A DNA stretch of 64,000 nucleotides, taken from Georgenia yuyongxinii. Its GTDB lineage: Bacteria > Actinomycetota > Actinomycetes > Actinomycetales > Actinomycetaceae. Made by a program: the position numbers and the translations under genes. The stretch lies in NCBI RefSeq assembly GCF_006352065.1, contig NZ_CP040915.1, positions 4,092,001-4,156,000 of the forward strand, read 5' to 3'. Of the stretch, positions 7,741 to 16,606 are shown one piece after another (position 1 is the stretch's first letter; every line of letters begins with the position of its first letter). Below the pieces are notes generated by a model, which saw only the letters and a program-made list of their open reading frames with translations, did no database searches and was not told the origin of the DNA.

Positions 7741-8997
7741 TCAGTGCCCGGGCCGCTCAGGCCCACGATGTTCGGCGCCGGCGCCGCCGACGGCGGACTG
7801 CCTCTCGGCCGGGTCGGCGCCCGCCGAGGCCGGATCGACCCCCTCCACGACGGCGTCGGGCAGGACGGCGCGGATGAGGAACCCGCCGTCCGGGGTGGGG
7901 CCCGCCCACAGGGTGCCGCCGAGCAGCTCGGCGCGCTCGCGCAGCCCGACCAGGCCGTGACCGCTCTCCGGCAAGGGTGCCGGGGGCTCGCCCGCGGACG
8001 GGCCGTTGCGCACAGTGACGAGGAGTCCCGTGCCGTGCGGAGAGGCCTGCACACTCACGGACGCGCCGGGGGCGTGCTTGCCGACGTTGGTCAGCCCCTC
8101 CTGCACGGTGCGGTAGGCGGCCCGCTCGGTCGGCTCGGCCCAGGATCGGCCCGCCACCGCCGAGAGGTCCACCGCCACGTCCAGCCCGGACTCGCGCACG
8201 AGCCGGGGAATGTCGGTCAGCCGCGGCTGCGGGGCCAGATCCACCGGCGCGCCGCCGGTGGCGCGCAGCACGCCGATCATCCGCCGCAGCTCGTCCAGGG
8301 TGCGCACGCTCAGCTCGCGGATGGTGCCGGCGGTCTCGCGGGTCGTCTCGTCCGGAGCGGTGACCCGCAGCGCGCCGGCCTGCACGGCGATCAGGCTCAC
8401 CTGGTGGGAGACGACGTCGTGCATCTCGCGGGCGAGGCGGGCCCGCTCATCGGCGAGCGCACGCTCGGCCTGCAGGTGCTCCTCCCGGGCTCGGCCGGCG
8501 GTGAGCTGTGCGAGCTGGTCCGCCAGCACCCGCCGGGTGCGGCTGAGCAGGCCCAGGCCGAGCGGCGCACCCACGTAGACGATCGTGTACACGAGGCCGA
8601 GCAGCTCACGGGAGCTGACACGTAAGTCGAACCGGGTGATCGGCCAGGGCAGGTAGTACCCGGCGGCGGTCAGGACGGCGCACACCACCAACGGCGTGCG
8701 CGCCCGGTCCCGGGCCGCCACGGTGTACAGCGCCACCACGGGGGCGACGAGCACGTAGGCGACCCAGAGCGCCGGCATCGTCAACGCGAAAGCGACGTAC
8801 GGCCAACGACGGCGGACGGCGAGCCCGAGTCCGGCGACCACCGACAGCATGAGGGGATAGCCGCCCTCGCGGGCCGAGCTGAACACGGCGTCGGCCAGGG
8901 CCAGGGCAACCAGTCCGGCGTCGACCAGGACCTGCTTGACCGGTGTGCTCAGCGCCGGCTTGAGCGGCGTGCCGAGTGCCTTGAACGGCGTGCTCAT
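7741..8997 (-). CDS. Two-component sensor histidine kinase (NarX/LiaS-like HisKA_3 family)
   Basis: Membrane sensor kinase, 418 aa. The N-terminal half has four to five hydrophobic segments (about 25-150) and no large extracellular loop, so it probably senses something in the membrane. The dimerisation/phosphoacceptor helix carries LAREMHDVVSHQ, with His193 as the expected phosphorylation site. The ATPase domain follows, with the N-box variant EGLTNVGKHAPG and GHGLVGLRERAELLGG. Its ATG overlaps the stop of the response regulator (ATGA), so the two are co-translated. The signal is unknown; the neighbours (copB, DUF418 protein) do not settle it. Confidence 0.92.
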   Translation of the reverse strand: MSTPFKALGTPLKPALSTPVKQVLVDAGLVALALADAVFSSAREGGYPLMLSVVAGLGLAVRRRWPYVAFALTMPALWVAYVLVAPVVALYTVAARDRARTPLVVCAVLTAAGYYLPWPITRFDLRVSSRELLGLVYTIVYVGAPLGLGLLSRTRRVLADQLAQLTAGRAREEHLQAERALADERARLAREMHDVVSHQVSLIAVQAGALRVTAPDETTRETAGTIRELSVRTLDELRRMIGVLRATGGAPVDLAPQPRLTDIPRLVRESGLDVAVDLSAVAGRSWAEPTERAAYRTVQEGLTNVGKHAPGASVSVQASPHGTGLLVTVRNGPSAGEPPAPLPESGHGLVGLRERAELLGGTLWAGPTPDGGFLIRAVLPDAVVEGVDPASAGADPAERQSAVGGAGAEHRGPERPGH

Positions 8998-9650
8998 CGC
9001 TCCGGCGCCGTCTGCGCGAGGCCGGCGTCGCGCGCGAGCACGGCCGCCTGGACCCGGTTCGCCACCGCGAGCTTGGTCAGCACGGCACTGACGTGGTCCT
9101 TCACCGTCGCGGGGCTGAGGTGGAGACGGGCGGCGATGTCGGCGTTGGGCAGGCCCCGCCCGATGAGGGCGAGCACCTCCCGTTCGCGCGGGGTCATCGT
9201 CGCGATCCGGGCGCGCACGGGCCCGGGGGTGCTGGCGCTGAGGTAGCCACCGATGACGGCGTCGGTGACCTTCGGCGAGAGGATCTTGCCCCCGGCCGCC
9301 AGGACCCGGACGGCATGGACGAGCTGCTCGGGCTCGGTGTCCTTGAGCAGGAAGCCGGCAGCGCCCAGGCCCAGGGCCTGGGCCACGTAGTCCTCGGTGT
9401 CGAACGTCGTGAGCATGGCCACGGCGGGCGGCTGCGGGCGTGCGACGAGGGCCCGCAGCACGGTGAGGCCGTCCACCTCGGGCATGCGCAGGTCCAGCAG
9501 GACGACGTGGGGGTGGTGGCGGTCGGCCTCCTCCACAGCGTGCACGCCGTCGCAGGTGGCGACCACCTCCAGGTCGGCCGCCGAGCTCAGGATCAGGCGC
9601 AGGCCGGAACGCACGAGGCCTTCGTCGTCGACGACCATCACGCGGATCAC
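8994..9650 (-). CDS. NarL/LuxR-family response regulator
   Basis: DNA-binding partner of the adjacent kinase, 218 aa. The receiver domain has acidic Asp8/Asp9, phosphoacceptor Asp53 in LLDLRMPEVDG and Lys in FLLKDTEPEQ. The C-terminal LuxR-type helix-turn-helix is MTPREREVLALIGRGLPNAD followed by LHLSPATVKDHVSAVLTKL. GTG 9650 follows a GAGGGAGG site. It is the first gene of the pair. The 150-bp gap to the divergent DUF418 gene would hold both promoters. Confidence 0.93.
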   Translation of the reverse strand: MIRVMVVDDEGLVRSGLRLILSSAADLEVVATCDGVHAVEEADRHHPHVVLLDLRMPEVDGLTVLRALVARPQPPAVAMLTTFDTEDYVAQALGLGAAGFLLKDTEPEQLVHAVRVLAAGGKILSPKVTDAVIGGYLSASTPGPVRARIATMTPREREVLALIGRGLPNADIAARLHLSPATVKDHVSAVLTKLAVANRVQAAVLARDAGLAQTAPER

Positions 9651-9801
9651 GGGCTGCCTCCCTCACGCCGTGGCCATGATCCCGCAGAAACCCCGCCGAC
9701 GGGCGGGAAGGAGCCGGTAGTCCGCGCCCCCGCCGGTCGGCGGGGGTGCGCGCCGCCCGCCGGGGGATGTGCCGCGGCCGGAGGAGGTCCACGCTGGTGC
9801 C

Positions 9802-11022
9802 ATGACCAGCACTGCGAAGACGGCGCCTGCCCGCACGGCGCCGGCACGGCCGCGGCTGGTCGGTGTCGACGCCACCCGCGGCGTCGCCCTGCTGGGCATG
9901 ATGGCGGTGCACTCGCTCTGGGCGGTCGACGCCGCTGGCAACGAGACCTGGACCTACGCCCTCTCCGCCGGACGCGCGGCGGCCACGTTCGCCGTCCTCG
10001 CCGGCGTGGGCGTCGCGTTCATGACCGGCCGGCGGCAGGTCGGCCGGGCGGCCTTCCGGGGCGTCGCGGCGATGCTCGCTACGCGGGCGCTGGCGATCGG
10101 TCTGATCGGGCTCGCCCTGGGCTTCGCCGACTCTGACGTCACCGACGTCATCCTGGCGGCATACGCGGTGCTGTTCCTGCTGGCCATCCCGCTCGTGCTG
10201 CTGCCCACACGCACGCTGGTCGTGCTGGGGGCGGCGATCATGCTGCTGGTCCCGGTCGTCAGCCACCTCGTGCGCCCGGCGCTGCCGATGCCCACCGGGG
10301 CGAACCCGTCCTTCGCGATGCTGTTCACCAACCCGGCCGGGCTCCTCGGCGAGCTGACCCTGACCGGGGTCTACCCGGCGCTTCCGTGGCTGGCGTACCT
10401 GTGTGCGGGGCTGGCGATCGGCCGCCTCCACCTCTCCGCCCCCCGCGTCGCGCGGGGCCTGCTGCTCGGTGGTGCGGTTGCCGCCCTGGTCGGTTGGGGC
10501 CTCTCCCGCGTGCTGCTGGGCCCGGTCGGCGGGGCGGACGCGCTGTACGCCACCGCCCCGGCCGCGGGTCTCAGCCCCGACGACGTCACCGAGATCCTCG
10601 TGTGGGGCGGCAGCGGGACCACGCCGACGACCACCTGGTGGTGGCTCGCGGTCGACGCCCCGCACACGGCGACACCGTTGGACCTGCTCCACACCGGCGG
10701 CTGCGCCGTCGCGCTGCTCGGCGCGCTCCTGCTGGTCGCGGGCGTGCGCTCACCGGGCGTGCGGCTGGCGATCGCCCCGCTGGCCGCGGCGGGGAGCATG
10801 ACGCTGACGCTGTACTCGGCGCACGTGGTGTTCCTCAGCTCCCCTCTGGACGTGCTGCCGGCCGTGCCCGGTTACCTGGCGCAGGTGGCGGCGGTGCTCG
10901 TCGTGGCCGTGCTGTGGCGCCGGGCGCGTGGACGCGGACCACTCGAGGCGCTCGTGGCTACGGCGGCCCGGCGCGCCCGCGAGGCCGTCACCCGGCCGAC
11001 ACCGCGGGTGCTGCCGCACTGA
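9802..11022 (+). CDS. DUF418 / heparan-alpha-glucosaminide acetyltransferase-like membrane protein
   Basis: Polytopic inner-membrane protein of 406 aa with about ten hydrophobic segments. It opens with LVGVDATRGVALLGMMAVHS, the signature of the DUF418/acyltransferase-like superfamily, and the C-terminal half contains GSMTLTLYSAHVVFL. Enzymatic activity is not established for most members; acetyl transfer to a surface sugar is the usual guess. ATG 9802 was preferred to GTG 9769 because GGAGGAGG lies between them. It stands alone, divergent from the two-component system, which could regulate it. Confidence 0.82.
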   Translation: MTSTAKTAPARTAPARPRLVGVDATRGVALLGMMAVHSLWAVDAAGNETWTYALSAGRAAATFAVLAGVGVAFMTGRRQVGRAAFRGVAAMLATRALAIGLIGLALGFADSDVTDVILAAYAVLFLLAIPLVLLPTRTLVVLGAAIMLLVPVVSHLVRPALPMPTGANPSFAMLFTNPAGLLGELTLTGVYPALPWLAYLCAGLAIGRLHLSAPRVARGLLLGGAVAALVGWGLSRVLLGPVGGADALYATAPAAGLSPDDVTEILVWGGSGTTPTTTWWWLAVDAPHTATPLDLLHTGGCAVALLGALLLVAGVRSPGVRLAIAPLAAAGSMTLTLYSAHVVFLSSPLDVLPAVPGYLAQVAAVLVVAVLWRRARGRGPLEALVATAARRAREAVTRPTPRVLPH

Positions 11023-11055
11023 CCACCGATCGACGCCTCCCCACCGAACGACGCG

Positions 11056-11403
11056 TCACCGCCCCCGGTTCGCGCGCAATAGGCGCAACCCGCCCACGAA
11101 GGCGACCACCGCCCCGACGCCGCCGAGCACCAAGCCGGCCCACAGCCACAGGTAGATCGGGTCGACGGCGGCGGTGTCGGTAGGCGCGCCCGCCATCGTC
11201 CCCCCGAGGAAGCCGAACAGCGGCGCGAGGACGGCTAGGACGGCGCCCAGGACGACGGCGCGTAGGCCGTGGTTCGAGCGAGCCGGCCGGTCGGTCCAGG
11301 GCTCGGCTGCTGCGGCGGTGGTCTGTCCGGTGCGGTTCGTTGCCGCCGAGTGCGGGGTCGATCCCGGGGGTGTCGTCGACGCCGAGGGCGTGGTCTCGTT
11401 CAT
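11056..11403 (-). CDS. Small two-helix membrane protein, last gene of the NO-reductase operon
   Basis: 115 aa, no family recognised. The N-terminal 45 residues are Thr/Ser/Pro-rich and probably disordered. Two membrane helices follow (about 48-70 and 84-107), ending in RLLRANRGR. Its ATG overlaps the stop of the SPFH gene (ATGA), so it is translated with it. The operon position suggests a partner of the SPFH or NO-reductase proteins. NfeD-like proteins often follow SPFH genes, but this one lacks a visible OB-fold. Confidence 0.65.
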   Translation of the reverse strand: MNETTPSASTTPPGSTPHSAATNRTGQTTAAAAEPWTDRPARSNHGLRAVVLGAVLAVLAPLFGFLGGTMAGAPTDTAAVDPIYLWLWAGLVLGGVGAVVAFVGGLRLLRANRGR

Positions 11404-12413
11404 GGGTGACCCCTTTCTGGGCGCTCCCGACCATCATGTGCCCGATGAGGTGCGGTCGCCGCCGCGGGCTGCGGTCCAGGCGTCGCCACCGGCTCAGGTG
11501 GCGGCGTCGGCTCAGGTGGCGGCGTCGGCTCAGGTGGCGGCGTCGGCTCAGGTGGCGGCGTCGGCTCAGGTGGCGGCGTCGGACTTTGCTCGGGCGACGC
11601 GGCTGGCCGCGCCGGCCGGTGGTGCCCGTTGCCCTGGGCGCCGGCGAACGTGTCCATCAGCTGCGGAAGCTTGCCGAGGAACGGGCCGATGATGTCGATC
11701 GGGAGCGGGAAGACGACGGTGGAGTTCTGGTCCGCGCCGAGCTCGAGCAGGGTCTGCAGGTAGCGCAGCTGCAGCGAGGCGGGACTGCGGCTGAGGGTGT
11801 CGGCGGCCTGCCGCAGCTCCTCCGAGGCCTGCAGCTCGCCACGGGCGTTGATGATCTTGGCGCGGCGCTCACGCTCGGCCTCGGCCTCGCGCGCCATCGC
11901 CCGCTGCATCGCCTCGGGGATTTCCACGTCCTTGATCTCCACCACCTGCACGTGCACGCCCCACGGCTCGGTCTGGGCGTCGATGCTGCGCGCGAGATCC
12001 TCGTTCAGGTCGGCGCGGTGGGCGAGCAGCGTGTCCAGGTCCGCCCGGCCCACCACCGAGCGCAGCGTGGTCTGGGCGATCTGAGAGGTGGCGACTGCGT
12101 GGTTCTCCACCTCCATCACCGACCGCACCGGGTCGGTGACCTTGAACAGGACGACGGCGTTGACCCGGGCGGGCACGTTGTCCTTGGTGATGACCTCCTG
12201 CGGCGGGATGGTCAGGGTGACCACCCGCAGGTCCACCCGCACCAGCTTGTCCACGCCGGGGAAGATCAGGCGCACGCCGGGCGTCAGCGGCGGGCGTAGC
12301 CGGCCCAGCCGAAACGCCACCCCGCGCTGGTACTCACGCAGCACCTTCACGGACGTGGCCAGCACCACCACGGCCACCACGAGGACGACCGCCACCACCA
12401 CCTGCCAGGTCAT
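11400..12413 (-). CDS. SPFH/Band 7 (slipin/stomatin-like) membrane protein
   Basis: 337 aa. An N-terminal membrane helix (about 3-22) is followed by a complete SPFH domain. It includes REYQRGVAFRLGRL, IPPQEVITKDNVPARVNAVV and LRSVVGRADLDTLLAHR. A charged coiled coil AMAREAEAERERRAKIINARGE and the conserved LRYLQTLLELG follow. These proteins oligomerise into rings or scaffolds in membrane microdomains. The C-terminus carries five tandem PPPEPT units and is absent from ordinary slipins. It is ATGA-coupled both to the preceding Cys-rich membrane gene and to the next small membrane gene. Confidence 0.9.
   Translation of the reverse strand: MTWQVVVAVVLVVAVVVLATSVKVLREYQRGVAFRLGRLRPPLTPGVRLIFPGVDKLVRVDLRVVTLTIPPQEVITKDNVPARVNAVVLFKVTDPVRSVMEVENHAVATSQIAQTTLRSVVGRADLDTLLAHRADLNEDLARSIDAQTEPWGVHVQVVEIKDVEIPEAMQRAMAREAEAERERRAKIINARGELQASEELRQAADTLSRSPASLQLRYLQTLLELGADQNSTVVFPLPIDIIGPFLGKLPQLMDTFAGAQGNGHHRPARPAASPEQSPTPPPEPTPPPEPTPPPEPTPPPEPTPPPEPVATPGPQPAAATAPHRAHDGRERPERGHP
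11491..11580 (-). repeat. Tandem 18-bp repeat encoding (PPPEPT)x5
   Basis: Five near-identical 18-bp units lie within the 3' end of the SPFH gene and encode an extended Pro/Glu spacer. The copies are almost identical at DNA level, so the array may vary in copy number by slippage without breaking the frame. Confidence 0.9.
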
Positions 12414-13192
12414 CGCTTCCCCCTTCTGCTCCAGCCGCCGGGGACCTCGCCGTCCGGCGCGGTCTCGAACGCGCCCCACCGGGTGGTGAAGGCGTCGCGG
12501 TCGGCCCGCTCGGGGGCCATGGGCACGTCCGGCCGGCGGGTGCGGAGCTGCACGGGGACGGGCCCGGCGGTGCGCCGGTCGCTGCGGTACCCGGTCCGCC
12601 GGCGCGTCTCCCGAGCAGATGCCACCTCCCGGGCGGCGACCGTGTCGTCCAGGGTCACCACGGGCACGCCGTCGGGGAACCCGGCGGGGCTGCGGTGCAG
12701 GTGGGACCACAACGGCCAGCTGCCCGCCGCGATGACGACCACGGCCGCGCCGAGCACCAGCAGCTCGGACACGGTGCGACCGCCGATCATCATGGCCGCG
12801 GGCCACATCGCACCGAGGACGACGACGGTGCAGGCGACTGCCCGGTGGAACCGCTCGGCCTCCGAGCTGGGCCACGGGTCGACGTTGCGGCTGATTTCCC
12901 GGCCGTGCTCCGACGCCGTGCAGGTGGCCTTGACAGGGCAGGCGTTGCACACGGCCGGGCTGCCCCGGTACCGCATGACCCGGTTGCCCGGGTCGAAGGA
13001 CTGCGGCCACAGCCACTGGTCCTCCGGGCACAGCCAGGCGTCGTGGTCCGCGTGGTAGGTGAAGGCGCCCGAGCGCCATGCCGTCGTGCGGGTCGCGGTG
13101 CGCCGGGCGAGGGCGTCGATCCCGTGGGCCACCGCCAGGAGGAAGACCCCGTAGCCGGCGGCGAGCCACACGAGGATGCCCACGTCACCCAT
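12410..13192 (-). CDS. Cys-cluster membrane protein between NO reductase and SPFH genes
   Basis: 260 aa, function unknown. An N-terminal membrane helix (about 4-25), a cytoplasmic or periplasmic Cys/His segment with H47, H50, C55, C82, C85 and C91 (WLCPEDQW, VCNACPVKATCT), two further helices near 115-165 and a long basic tail. The CxxCxxxxxC cluster resembles the metal-binding tail of some transposases, but no transposase core is present. It could bind zinc or an Fe-S cluster. ATGA overlaps at both ends place it firmly in the NO-reductase operon, so an accessory role in NO reduction or its assembly is the leading inference. Confidence 0.75.
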   Translation of the reverse strand: MGDVGILVWLAAGYGVFLLAVAHGIDALARRTATRTTAWRSGAFTYHADHDAWLCPEDQWLWPQSFDPGNRVMRYRGSPAVCNACPVKATCTASEHGREISRNVDPWPSSEAERFHRAVACTVVVLGAMWPAAMMIGGRTVSELLVLGAAVVVIAAGSWPLWSHLHRSPAGFPDGVPVVTLDDTVAAREVASARETRRRTGYRSDRRTAGPVPVQLRTRRPDVPMAPERADRDAFTTRWGAFETAPDGEVPGGWSRRGKR

Positions 13193-15627
13193 CAGGTGCC
13201 CCCTCCGCCGTCGCGCCCCGGCCCGCCCGCCCCGGTGGCGCCGTCGTCGCGGCGGTCGGAGCCGTACCGCGGCCGCGCCTCGGCGATGGTCTCGCCGACC
13301 ACGGCGCCGCGCTCGTTGACGACGGCGGTGACCGGCTGCTCCTCGACGAACAGCGCCTCCTGGGGCACCTCGAGCGTGGTGGACGGGATGCGGTGGCGCA
13401 CCCCCAGCCATGTGATCCACAGGAACGGCAGCACCCCGCCGATGATCATCACGAGGTCGCCGGGCATCCGCAGCCACTCCAGGACGGCGTTGCCGGGCTG
13501 GGTGATGAAGTTCAGCGAGCGGGCCTCGAAGTAGCCGTCGTTGACGGAGTACCACAGCTGGATGACCCCCAGGGGCAGCAGCGTCGCGAACATCATCCAC
13601 GCCAGCCCCAGGTTGAGGGACCAGAAGGAGATCTTGGCGAGCCGGTCGGGCCACTTCTCGGGCGGGATGAGGTAGCGCAGCGCGAAGAGCCCCAGGCCGA
13701 CAGCCATCATCCCGTACACGCCCATCATCGCGCCGTGGGCATGGTTGGCCGTCAGGGCGGTGCCGATCTGGAAGTAGGACACGATCGGCAGGTTGATGAG
13801 GAACCCGAACACACCGGCGCCGAGGAAGTTCCAGAAGCCCACGGCCACGAGGAACATCACCGCCCAGCGATGCGGGAAGGGCGCGGAGCTGCGGAACTCC
13901 TGTCGCGAGCCCAGCTGGAGGAAGCTCCAGGCCTCGATGGTGAGGAACGTCAGCGGGATGATCTCCAGGGCGGAGAAGAAGGCGCCGAGGGCCATGTGCT
14001 CCACGGGGGTGCCGGAGAAGTACAGGTGGTGCATGGTCCCGATGACGCCACCGGCGGAGTAGAGGATGACGTCGAGGAAGATCACCTGCATGGCGATCTT
14101 CCGGCGGACCACGCCGAGCATCACGAAGATGTAGGCGACCATCACCGTGGTGAACAGCTCGAGGAAGTCCTCGACCCACAGGTGCACCACCCAGAAGCGC
14201 CAGAAGTCCGCGACGGTCAGGTGAGTCTGGTTGCCGGCGAGCAGGCCGACGGCGTAGAAGCCCGGGATGGCCAGGCCGGCGTAGAAGAACAGCCACGGCA
14301 GGTTGCCCCGGTGCTCCGTCTTCAGGCGGGCCCGGATCGCGCGCCAGATGATGGCGATCCACAGGAACATGCCGATCACGAGCAGCCCCTGCCAGATCTT
14401 GGGCAGGTCGAGGTACTCCCACTGCTGGTCCCACAGCGGCGAGCCGGCGACGGCCTTGACGCCGAAGATGCTCATGGCCTCCCCGACGAACGAGCCGGCG
14501 ATGACCAGCGCCACGGCACCGAGCAGCCCGTAGGCCAGCCAGTGCTGCTTCTTCGGCTCGCGCCCGGAGATGTAGGGCGCGATGAAGATCCCGGCGGCCA
14601 GGAACGACGCCGCCGGCCACAGCACCGCGAGCTGCACGTGCCACGTCCGGGCGAGGTTGTACGGCAGCACCCGGGCGAGGTCGAGGCCAAAGAAGTCGGA
14701 CAGCTCGGCGCGGTAGTGCTCGATGGCACCGCCCAGGAGCGTCTGACCGAGGAAGAGCAGCGCGACGACGAAGAAGAACCATGCGGTCGCCCGCTGGGCG
14801 GGGGTGACCGCCACCTCCCCGGGCTGCTTGAACGACAGCGCCGGCGCCTCCGTGCTGTGCCAGCCGACGTTGCGGCTCCACCGCCCGTAGAGCGCGAAGA
14901 GGGCGCCGACGCCGACCAGCAGCGCGGTCAGGGACAGCCCGCTCCACACGAGGATGTCCGCGGTGGGCCCGTTGGCCACCCGAGGCTCGGGCGGCCAGTT
15001 GTTGGTGTAGGAGTAGTCGTGCCCGGGCCGCTCGGCCGCGGCCGCCCACGCCGTCCACGCGAAGAAGGACGTGAGGGCGTGGATGTCGTCGGAGTCGGTG
15101 ATCGCGTCGGGGATGAGGCCGTACTGCGTGGTGGGCGAGCCGAAGAAGTCGGCGTAGTGCTGCTGGACGGCGTCGAAGGCCTGGACCTGCAGGTCGGTGA
15201 ACACCAGGGTGCCGGTCGCCTCGTCGTAGCGGTTCGTGCGGAACATCTCGACCAGCTCGTCGCTGGGATCCTGCGCGCCGGCGGCGCGCAGCTCGTCCTC
15301 CACGAAGGTGGCCGAGCGGCGCAGGTAGTCCGCGGTGTAGTCGGGCCCGAGGTAGCCGCCGTGGCCGACGATGGAGCCGTACTGCTGCAGGCCGCGGCGC
15401 AGGAAGATCGCCTGGCCGGTGCTGATGTCCTCACCGGTGAAGACGACCTGCCCGTCCTCGCCGACCACCTGCTCGGGCAGCGGCATCGAGTCGGTGTAGG
15501 TGCGCAGGGCCAGCAGGCCCATGACGAAGAAGCCGAAGAGCATCACCAGGGCCACGCCCTGGATCCATCCCTTGGAGACCATCAGCTCCGAGCGCTGACG
15601 GCCGGTGTTGGGCGCGAGCTGGACCAC
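13192..15627 (-). CDS. norZ: Quinol-dependent nitric oxide reductase (qNOR)
   Basis: Single-subunit, 811-aa enzyme reducing 2 NO to N2O with electrons from quinol; integral membrane. The N-terminal extension (about 45-250) is the cytochrome-c-like domain without haem, containing GQAIFLRRGLQQYGSIVGHG. The catalytic core has histidines in ARTWHVQLAVLW, VVHLWVEDFLELF (with the conserved Glu), GTMHHLYFSG and NHAHGAMMGVYG, which bind haem b, haem b3 and FeB. GTG 15627 follows GGAGG. No norC or denitrification genes are nearby, so NO detoxification is more likely than respiration. It leads a four-gene overlapping operon and faces a TetR-type regulator. Confidence 0.95.
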   Translation of the reverse strand: MVQLAPNTGRQRSELMVSKGWIQGVALVMLFGFFVMGLLALRTYTDSMPLPEQVVGEDGQVVFTGEDISTGQAIFLRRGLQQYGSIVGHGGYLGPDYTADYLRRSATFVEDELRAAGAQDPSDELVEMFRTNRYDEATGTLVFTDLQVQAFDAVQQHYADFFGSPTTQYGLIPDAITDSDDIHALTSFFAWTAWAAAAERPGHDYSYTNNWPPEPRVANGPTADILVWSGLSLTALLVGVGALFALYGRWSRNVGWHSTEAPALSFKQPGEVAVTPAQRATAWFFFVVALLFLGQTLLGGAIEHYRAELSDFFGLDLARVLPYNLARTWHVQLAVLWPAASFLAAGIFIAPYISGREPKKQHWLAYGLLGAVALVIAGSFVGEAMSIFGVKAVAGSPLWDQQWEYLDLPKIWQGLLVIGMFLWIAIIWRAIRARLKTEHRGNLPWLFFYAGLAIPGFYAVGLLAGNQTHLTVADFWRFWVVHLWVEDFLELFTTVMVAYIFVMLGVVRRKIAMQVIFLDVILYSAGGVIGTMHHLYFSGTPVEHMALGAFFSALEIIPLTFLTIEAWSFLQLGSRQEFRSSAPFPHRWAVMFLVAVGFWNFLGAGVFGFLINLPIVSYFQIGTALTANHAHGAMMGVYGMMAVGLGLFALRYLIPPEKWPDRLAKISFWSLNLGLAWMMFATLLPLGVIQLWYSVNDGYFEARSLNFITQPGNAVLEWLRMPGDLVMIIGGVLPFLWITWLGVRHRIPSTTLEVPQEALFVEEQPVTAVVNERGAVVGETIAEARPRYGSDRRDDGATGAGGPGRDGGGGT

Positions 15628-15900
15628 GGCACTTCCCCTCCAGGAGTCCCCCGGAGCGGAGCCACGCAGAAATCTGGCGGGCGTCGGTCTCGAACCTCGC
15701 GGCGCTCGTCACGCGGTCCCTGCCGACAACCGCGTCGGCGCTGGTAGGGGGCGAGTTCTTCAGGTTGTGGTGCGCGCACCGCGAACGTAGCGCAAAGGCT
15801 GGTGGGCGGGAAGTGGAAGAATTCCGGGGAAAGTCGCCTGCCGGACCGCGTGCGCGGCCCGATCGGCCCGTTTCCAGCGCTGCCAAGCGGTATTCGGACG

Positions 15901-15914
15901 TTCCTTGGCAGGAA
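15901..15914. promoter_or_regulatory. Inverted repeat in the norZ-tetR gap
   Basis: TTCCT-TGGC-AGGAA lies in the 356-bp space between the divergent norZ and TetR genes. It could be an operator for one or both promoters. The rest of 15628-15967 shows no other clear element. Confidence 0.3.
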
Positions 15915-15967
15915 GGTGCCGTGGCTGGTTCCGGCCGCGTCCTGACCATCCTGCCGCACCGGGATGA

Positions 15968-15982
15968 TCCGATAATTTCGGA
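15968..15982. promoter_or_regulatory. Inverted repeat overlapping the TetR start region
   Basis: TCCGA-TAATT-TCGGA ends one base before the TetR start codon and contains a possible -10 sequence GATAAT. It is a candidate autoregulatory operator. A start codon so close would imply a leaderless transcript or an upstream promoter. Confidence 0.35.
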
Positions 15983-15983
15983 C

Positions 15984-16541
15984 ATGACCAAGACGAAGAG
16001 GGCGGCGGACCCGCGCCCGCGGCGCACCATCGGGGCGCTGCAGCGCGCGCTGGTGGAGCTCACGCAGACCGGCCCGCCCAGCACGATCGACATCACCGAG
16101 CTGTGCCGCGTGGCGGGGGTGCACCGGACCACGTTCTACAAGCACTTCACCGACGTCTCCGAGCTCGCCGGCACCGTGGTGGAGGACCTGCTCGATCACA
16201 TCGACTCGGCGCCGGCGCCCGGCAGCTACCGCACGTGGCTCGGCGAGCTGCTCGAGCACGTAGCCGAGCGGCGCGCCGTCTACGCCCCGGTCCTCGGCCG
16301 GGACGGCGACCCGGCCGTGGTGAGGCGCGTGTGCGACCGGCTCGTGCACCGCACCGCCCAGCTGCTCGGCGACGGCGACCCCTGCCCGCACCGCGACGAA
16401 GCGTTCTGCCGCACCCTCGCGTTCGCCGCGTACGGGCTCATCGAGGCCGTGATCGCCGATGAGAACCTCGACGGCCCGGCCTCCGTCGACGCCACGGTGG
16501 CTCGGCTCCCCGGGGCGCTCCGTCGGGAAGACGCCGCCTAG
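15984..16541 (+). CDS. TetR/AcrR-family transcriptional regulator
   Basis: 185 aa. The N-terminal helix-turn-helix is ITELCRVAGVHRTTFYKHF (about 35-53), the hallmark of the family. The ligand-binding C-terminal domain contains three cysteines (VCDRLV, DPCPH, FCRTL), so redox or NO sensitivity is conceivable but unproven. I chose ATG 15984; upstream residues in the frame overlap the norZ promoter region. It is divergent from the norZ operon and is the obvious candidate regulator of it. Confidence 0.88.
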   Translation: MTKTKRAADPRPRRTIGALQRALVELTQTGPPSTIDITELCRVAGVHRTTFYKHFTDVSELAGTVVEDLLDHIDSAPAPGSYRTWLGELLEHVAERRAVYAPVLGRDGDPAVVRRVCDRLVHRTAQLLGDGDPCPHRDEAFCRTLAFAAYGLIEAVIADENLDGPASVDATVARLPGALRREDAA

Positions 16542-16606
16542 GTGTACTGCCCTCGGTAGCCCGGCGCCACGACCGGCTCCGGCGCTCCGGCGACGGGCGG
16601 CGCGTG

